This document shows positions 59,190-64,000 of a stretch of DNA of 64,000 bases, in pieces. A program made the translations under genes and the position numbers. Origin of the DNA: Stichopus chloronotus (Eukaryota; Echinodermata; Holothuroidea; Aspidochirotida; Stichopodidae); contig CM037830.1 in the NCBI GenBank assembly GCA_021234535.1, forward strand, positions 2,640,170 to 2,704,169, written 5' to 3'. Within the stretch, counting starts at the first letter, position 1, and each line of letters opens with the position of its first letter. Below the pieces are notes generated by a model. That model saw only the letters and a list, made by a program, of their open reading frames with translations. It did not search any database and was not told where the DNA came from.

Positions 59190-60885
59190 TTAAATCTCAA
59201 CTGGAAATTGTTTATTGGTTCCAGCTAGCAAGAGTTGGAACAAAGCAAGCAATTCCCAGTAGCATGACATGCCCTTTTCCTTGGAGGGTTGCATAAGACT
59301 CCTCTCCAAGGGGGGGGGGGGGTCATGCAGGCAAAAACAGTCCTGCATAAAATCCTGCAAGTCTTTGTCATTTTCCCTACAGTATACCATGGGTTTCAGA
59401 AGAAAAATATGCAGGATTAGGGGTAAAAAGTGCACAGCAGCACTAAAGAGGATTCATGCAGGAAAGTAAGGGAAACAGTTTTCATGCAATTTGCTTTATA
59501 TTCTTTTCCTTTTTAATTTGCTTTTTGAACTGTCAGTCCCATGCTTCTTACTTCCCGGAAGATACCCATTGCGCCCATGTTGTATGGCTGTATGGGCTTA
59601 AATGGTGAAGTCAGCCTGCATGATATAGACTGTTGGTCAACTTGCTGTATCTAATAAACTATGATTAATATAAGTGTGCAGCAGTAAGACATCCCACTGG
59701 TTGTGTCATCGTATAGAGGTACAGGAGAGGTATCAGTAATATGCAATACATATGTACGGTACAGTGAGACAGTAAAGCAGACCTACACCCAAACAGATGA
59801 TAGAATACTAACTTCGTAATTTAATTTAATCTATGAATTCCAGTGTTATTACATGTTACTTTTCTACTGGGAAATAAATTTGTACAAGGTGTCTCAATGC
59901 ATTGTCAGGGCCCATAGCCAGACAAGGTACGCATCGGAAGGAGGAAAAATCTAAATTTCAATGTGCATGAAACGATTGATCAACCTATAACAAAATTTAA
60001 AAACTTGACATAAAGAAAGATGTCAAGTAATCCAACTGTTTGAACAGTTTGATCTCAACTAAGTGATGAAGAACTATCATGCATAATAATTATAATAATT
60101 AGGTATGCATACTCCCGTAGCCTACCATAAAGTCTGCCCAGAGTAATACATGTCACACAAGTGTGAGACTTATGATTAATAATCAATACTGCTATTGGTT
60201 GGTAAATCTATTTGTTCTTGATAAAGATATATCAATGAAAACGTAACTTTATAAACTGTACCTGTATCTATTGCAGACCCAGGATGGGCAAATTGCCCCA
60301 CTCAGGAAAGACACCAACAGTATGGTACTACATGACGTGTTGATAGGGTTGATGGTTGACTTTTAGTTCTGGGCCATCTCAATATACCAATATAAAAATA
60401 ATGAGACTAAAAGTTCATTATTTTGTAATTTACAAATTAAAAATTTCCATGAGAACAATAGCGAGCCTGTGAATGATAATTTTGTGAACTGAAAGACTAA
60501 TATGGAAAGGCAAGTTGCATACAACATTTAATCTCTCTTAAACTTTAAAGTTATAGTGTACCACTAAATGAATGAAGAGCAGTATCCCCCGATAAATTGT
60601 GATAATTCGCTCCGAAATCAATGAAATGCAACATCTACCATACACCTTATGCATACTCTTCAACTCAAAGTTAACATATATTCCCTGCGGGATTACTGTG
60701 CAGTTGAGCAGTATTATTGACAACACACACACACACTATTAGCTGGAGCTTTCCGTTGCGTTTCAGTGCTATCTGCACTGTGACATCGTGATATGAATAT
60801 TTAAAAGTGACGTAACACTCATTAATATGAAGCGGTTGCGAGAGGGTTCTAGTTTATCACTTACCCATTCCGAATGCATGTACGC
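59190..60885 (-). repeat. Right arm of the large inverted duplication
   Basis: Read on the minus strand, it follows the left arm (52.8-53.9 kb) from GTGATAAACTAGAACCCTCT at 60,860 to ACCAATAAACAATTTCCAGT at about 59,200. A ~600-bp segment (about 59,340-59,940) has no counterpart in the left arm, so it is an insertion here or a deletion there. A G13 tract at 59,310-59,322 pairs with the C-rich tract near 53,756-53,770. Confidence 0.85.
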
Positions 60886-63800
60886 TTTCAAGTTTCGTGT
60901 ACTAGTGATGTTTTGTCCTTGCCGAGACACAAAATATATGAAACGCTAATCTGCATCTATTTGTATGAACTTTATTAAGTGATTACAATGTCCAATCAAG
61001 GAATACTTACAATGAGGAAGGAGGAGAAATAAACTTGACTTTTGTCCTTTCATTTATTTATACTTTGTTTTAGAAGGGTGACTTGTAGGTCCACTTAGCT
61101 GATCTAAGTGGAGGAGGTGGGGGACCGGAGATGATGGCCCCGACAGAAACTGTGGACCAAAACACTTGTTTTTAAAATTATGCCTCTGAAAAAGAAATTC
61201 TGTAGTAGAAAAGCTACTTAATTAAAAAATTGTACAATTTTGTTTCACCAACTCACTCCTGATGAGCATTCAGTTAGAACCTTATCACACTTTTAGCGAG
61301 TCTAGTTTTAGACCCATTTCCATTGCAAAAAGGTCATCTCACCGGTCGGCTTACCACCAAAGGAAGGACTTGGATCCACCCGGTGACTAGGCCCTAAGCT
61401 AGGCTAACTAATCTTTCAAGACGAAGTGAAGACTTGAACGTTAAGAAGATAATGAAATATGATACATCTAGGGACAAAATATGACGGTTCCGGGATTCAC
61501 CAGGAGACACAATGGATGATATTTCATGGCCAGATGTGGTAATCTAAAAGAACACGATTTCAGAAAACGGAAATTTGTCAACGAAGTTAGAGGACGCATT
61601 TTATTCAAGAGAAGATGGATAGCATACTCTCTAAGGTACGAAAATATGTTCACCCCTGGCTCATGAGCTTTTCAATACGGTAGTGTACATGTTATATTTT
61701 ACCCCATGCCAAGTATCCTGCACTCCCAGCCAAAAGTAATGACAAAATTACTTAATTGCCTGTAACCAATTGCCTGTGTTAGTTACTTGCCGTTTGTCCC
61801 TGTGGTGAGTTAAGGTGATCCAAGTGTATGAGTATATTTTGTTTATACTTCTTGGACACATTTCGATTGATTTTATAGTTCTCTACAGTTTCTTTAGGCT
61901 TAGATTTATGAAGTAACAAAAGCGAAACTCTGCATACCCAGTAAGAGTGTTGAACTATGGAGTTCATGGTTTTCTGTACTATAATAGAACTTAACAAGTT
62001 TGTATCATGTAATTGCTTGCAAGTGTGCAGAAATCGATTTTTTGTTCGAAGAGTGGAATGGTTCTGTTAAACCCCCCCCCCCCCCCCCACTATATCATTT
62101 AATTCAGTAGGCCTTTCTTCCTTCTAGTTCATATCCCACATAGGTTGCAAATCATATTTGATCAGATAATGTTAGTCATTGATAAAAGTGTAGATGCAAA
62201 TGAAATTATCGAATGTTATTCCGTATTTTCTAATCATGAGACACCTGCAGTTGGTGGGGGGGGGGGGTAATATTTCGGACTGCCACTATTGCTTTCATCC
62301 AGTTGGATGTTGAAAATACAAATGTTGATATTTACACTAAGAGACACAAACCATGAGAAGATACAATAAGATCAACTTTATTAAAGGGCTTACACAGGGG
62401 TGACTGAATGCTCACATAAACACATAAAGCAGACACCATTGCACAAGGACAAGTTGCAAAGTAAGCAAGAAGTAGAAATAAAACACTATAGGTAAAGAAA
62501 ATATAGCAATAAAAAGAATAAAACAGAATAAATGGGATAACAGTGTTAACGCGGGTTTCGAGAGTTGCACTGAGGATCAAGAACGTTTAAAATTCAGGTT
62601 GTGGGGATTAATCTGGAATTACTTCTTTACATGTTTTGGCTGATACGATTGTACCGCCTTACAAACTGACTGAGTGGGCTTCGAAAATGACGTGACCGAG
62701 TCAAAGCAGTATTTACACAATACACCCAACAACAATTATGAGCTTATCCATGCCGAATTTTTGGAGTGACTCGATGATGTCACATATGCATAGCGCAATA
62801 AGGACAAAAGAGGTAATAAGGACAAAAAAAAGGTCCATCAAGTACTCCGAGACTGAAATATAGTCCTCCACACTCCCAACCTCCCACCCCTGCTCGAAAA
62901 CAATGACCCAATTAACTATTCTTAATGATAGCGAGGTGTAAATGCATGACAATGCCTCCGTGTACAATTAAATGTTTTCGCTTTTCTGACTTGTTTCTCA
63001 GATTTTTTTTTTTTTCGTTTTCTTTGTTTACTTTTAAGCCACGCATTTTGGAAGTACTGTTGTATACACCAGAGTCAATTGAAACAATGTATTGAAGTTA
63101 GCCAACCAGCACACTGATTTACATAAGCTGTAGCTAAAGTGTACGCCATTGCTTAATGGCCATCTATGTCGACATAATTCACGCCTTGAATATCAGTTAT
63201 TTTTTACGACTCTTAGCTTCAGTCCTGGGGGGCGCATTGTAGGCCTTCTCCCAGTGAACATTGCTACGGCACATAGCTTATGTCAACCGTTTGTCTAAAA
63301 CAGATCTGGTGTGTCGAAATAACCACTTTTGGCATTTCTATCAATATTTTAAAAAGCACTATTTAATCATAGCCGATGTTTTGTTTACTGATAAAACTGC
63401 AGTGAAATGAGAAGTGAAATGAACCTGCCAACAAGACATAGACCTAGACCAACACCTTGTAAATATAACATGTAATGGTGATAGTTCAGTGGTTACATTT
63501 GTATCAGACATCATGAGATATCTAGAGCTGTCAGTATAGAAAATTAGTCGGCCTACCACAACATATTGATGAATAAGCCCAGCTTATAATCATGTGTGAA
63601 TGTTTGTCATTGCACTGATCTCTAGCCCTTCTTGATCACGCCTTACATATTATCCAACCATGCATTACCTTTACATTAGTTGTTCAGTTCAGTGGTAGCC
63701 GACGCGACGTGACGTACTACATATATGAGCTAACTGTCTGGTCGCTTGAAGTCGTAAACAAACAACTGACATTCGAGGACCTGAATTATGTGGACAAAAA

Positions 63801-64000
63801 AGGCCATTACGTAACCATTGGCCACCAAAGTGTGGGAGGGGTATGTCAATGCGCTGGTTCGCTAACTTCAAACCGTAGTTTAACGAATGTGTGGATGAAT
63901 GCACGGCTCACTTTACTCTGGTGTAGACTATCCAAATTTTCATCAGTGCATGAAAAACGAAAGAAAAAAAAAACAGGAAACGAAACTAAGTCAAAACGAT
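60886..64000. other. Right flank, no gene supported
   Basis: Only short frames without splice support are present. Notable simple sequence is a C17 run at 62,072-62,088, a G12 run at 62,256-62,267 and poly-T at about 63,006-63,016. The last few hundred bases are slightly CpG-richer (63,690-63,890), with no recognisable exon. Confidence 0.5.
62072..62267. repeat. Poly-C and poly-G runs 167 bp apart
   Basis: Runs of 17 C and 12 G face each other across an AT-rich spacer, with CAC and GTGG at the inner and outer edges. This could be the remnant of an element with homopolymeric termini or two chance slippage tracts. Confidence 0.6.

Noticed and set aside
1..64000. tRNA, rRNA, CRISPR or prokaryotic operon features
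   Set aside because: I found no convincing tRNA B-box/cloverleaf, no rRNA similarity and no spacer-repeat array; the introns show a eukaryotic nuclear origin.

Overview
This is a eukaryotic nuclear genomic window: AT-rich, with short coding exons bounded by GT/AG introns, minisatellites, a decayed LINE and inverted-repeat elements. No bacterial, organellar or intact viral gene is visible. The main gene resembles a CTTNBP2 (cortactin-binding protein 2) orthologue but differs clearly from the vertebrate protein. Together with the repeat landscape, I infer an invertebrate deuterostome, possibly an echinoderm such as a sea cucumber. That identification is an inference, not something the sequence proves.

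Layout. Positions 1-11,652 hold no exon I can support and are probably upstream intron of the main gene, with two minisatellites (about 8.64-9.09 kb and 9.70-9.96 kb). Positions 11,653-34,202 (+) hold 16 phase-checked exons of the CTTNBP2-like gene. Exons 1-5 encode ankyrin repeats, exons 6-8 a linker, exons 9-13 a NAV-like AAA/P-loop NTPase module, and exons 14-16 a basic/serine-rich tail. About 903 codons are visible. The N-terminal coiled-coil and proline-rich part expected for the family is not in the window. One splice junction (exon 8 to exon 9) does not keep phase, so a small exon is missing or exon 8 uses another donor.

From 34.2 to 43.4 kb lie the 3' flank/UTR, a patch of apparently decayed coding sequence (about 39.64-40.43 kb) and microsatellites. 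On the minus strand, two small exons (44,827-44,779 and 43,491-43,418) join in phase to encode a 40-residue Cys-rich protein. It is convergent with the CTTNBP2-like gene and too short for routine ORF calling. CCAAT/GC-box clusters at 47.5 and 49.2-49.3 kb are candidate promoter material for it or for an unseen neighbour.

Positions 50.25-52.14 kb hold a 5'-truncated, frameshifted non-LTR retrotransposon (reverse transcriptase with an FADD motif). Positions 52.8-60.9 kb form a large diverged inverted duplication: arms of about 1.1 and 1.7 kb with short terminal motifs, containing a smaller foldback with a near-perfect 30-bp hairpin. Positions 60.9-64 kb show no supported gene.

Most notable: the CTTNBP2-like protein keeps a complete Walker A and a Walker B-like motif, where the human protein as I remember it has lost them. 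The second is the 40-residue Cys-rich gene.
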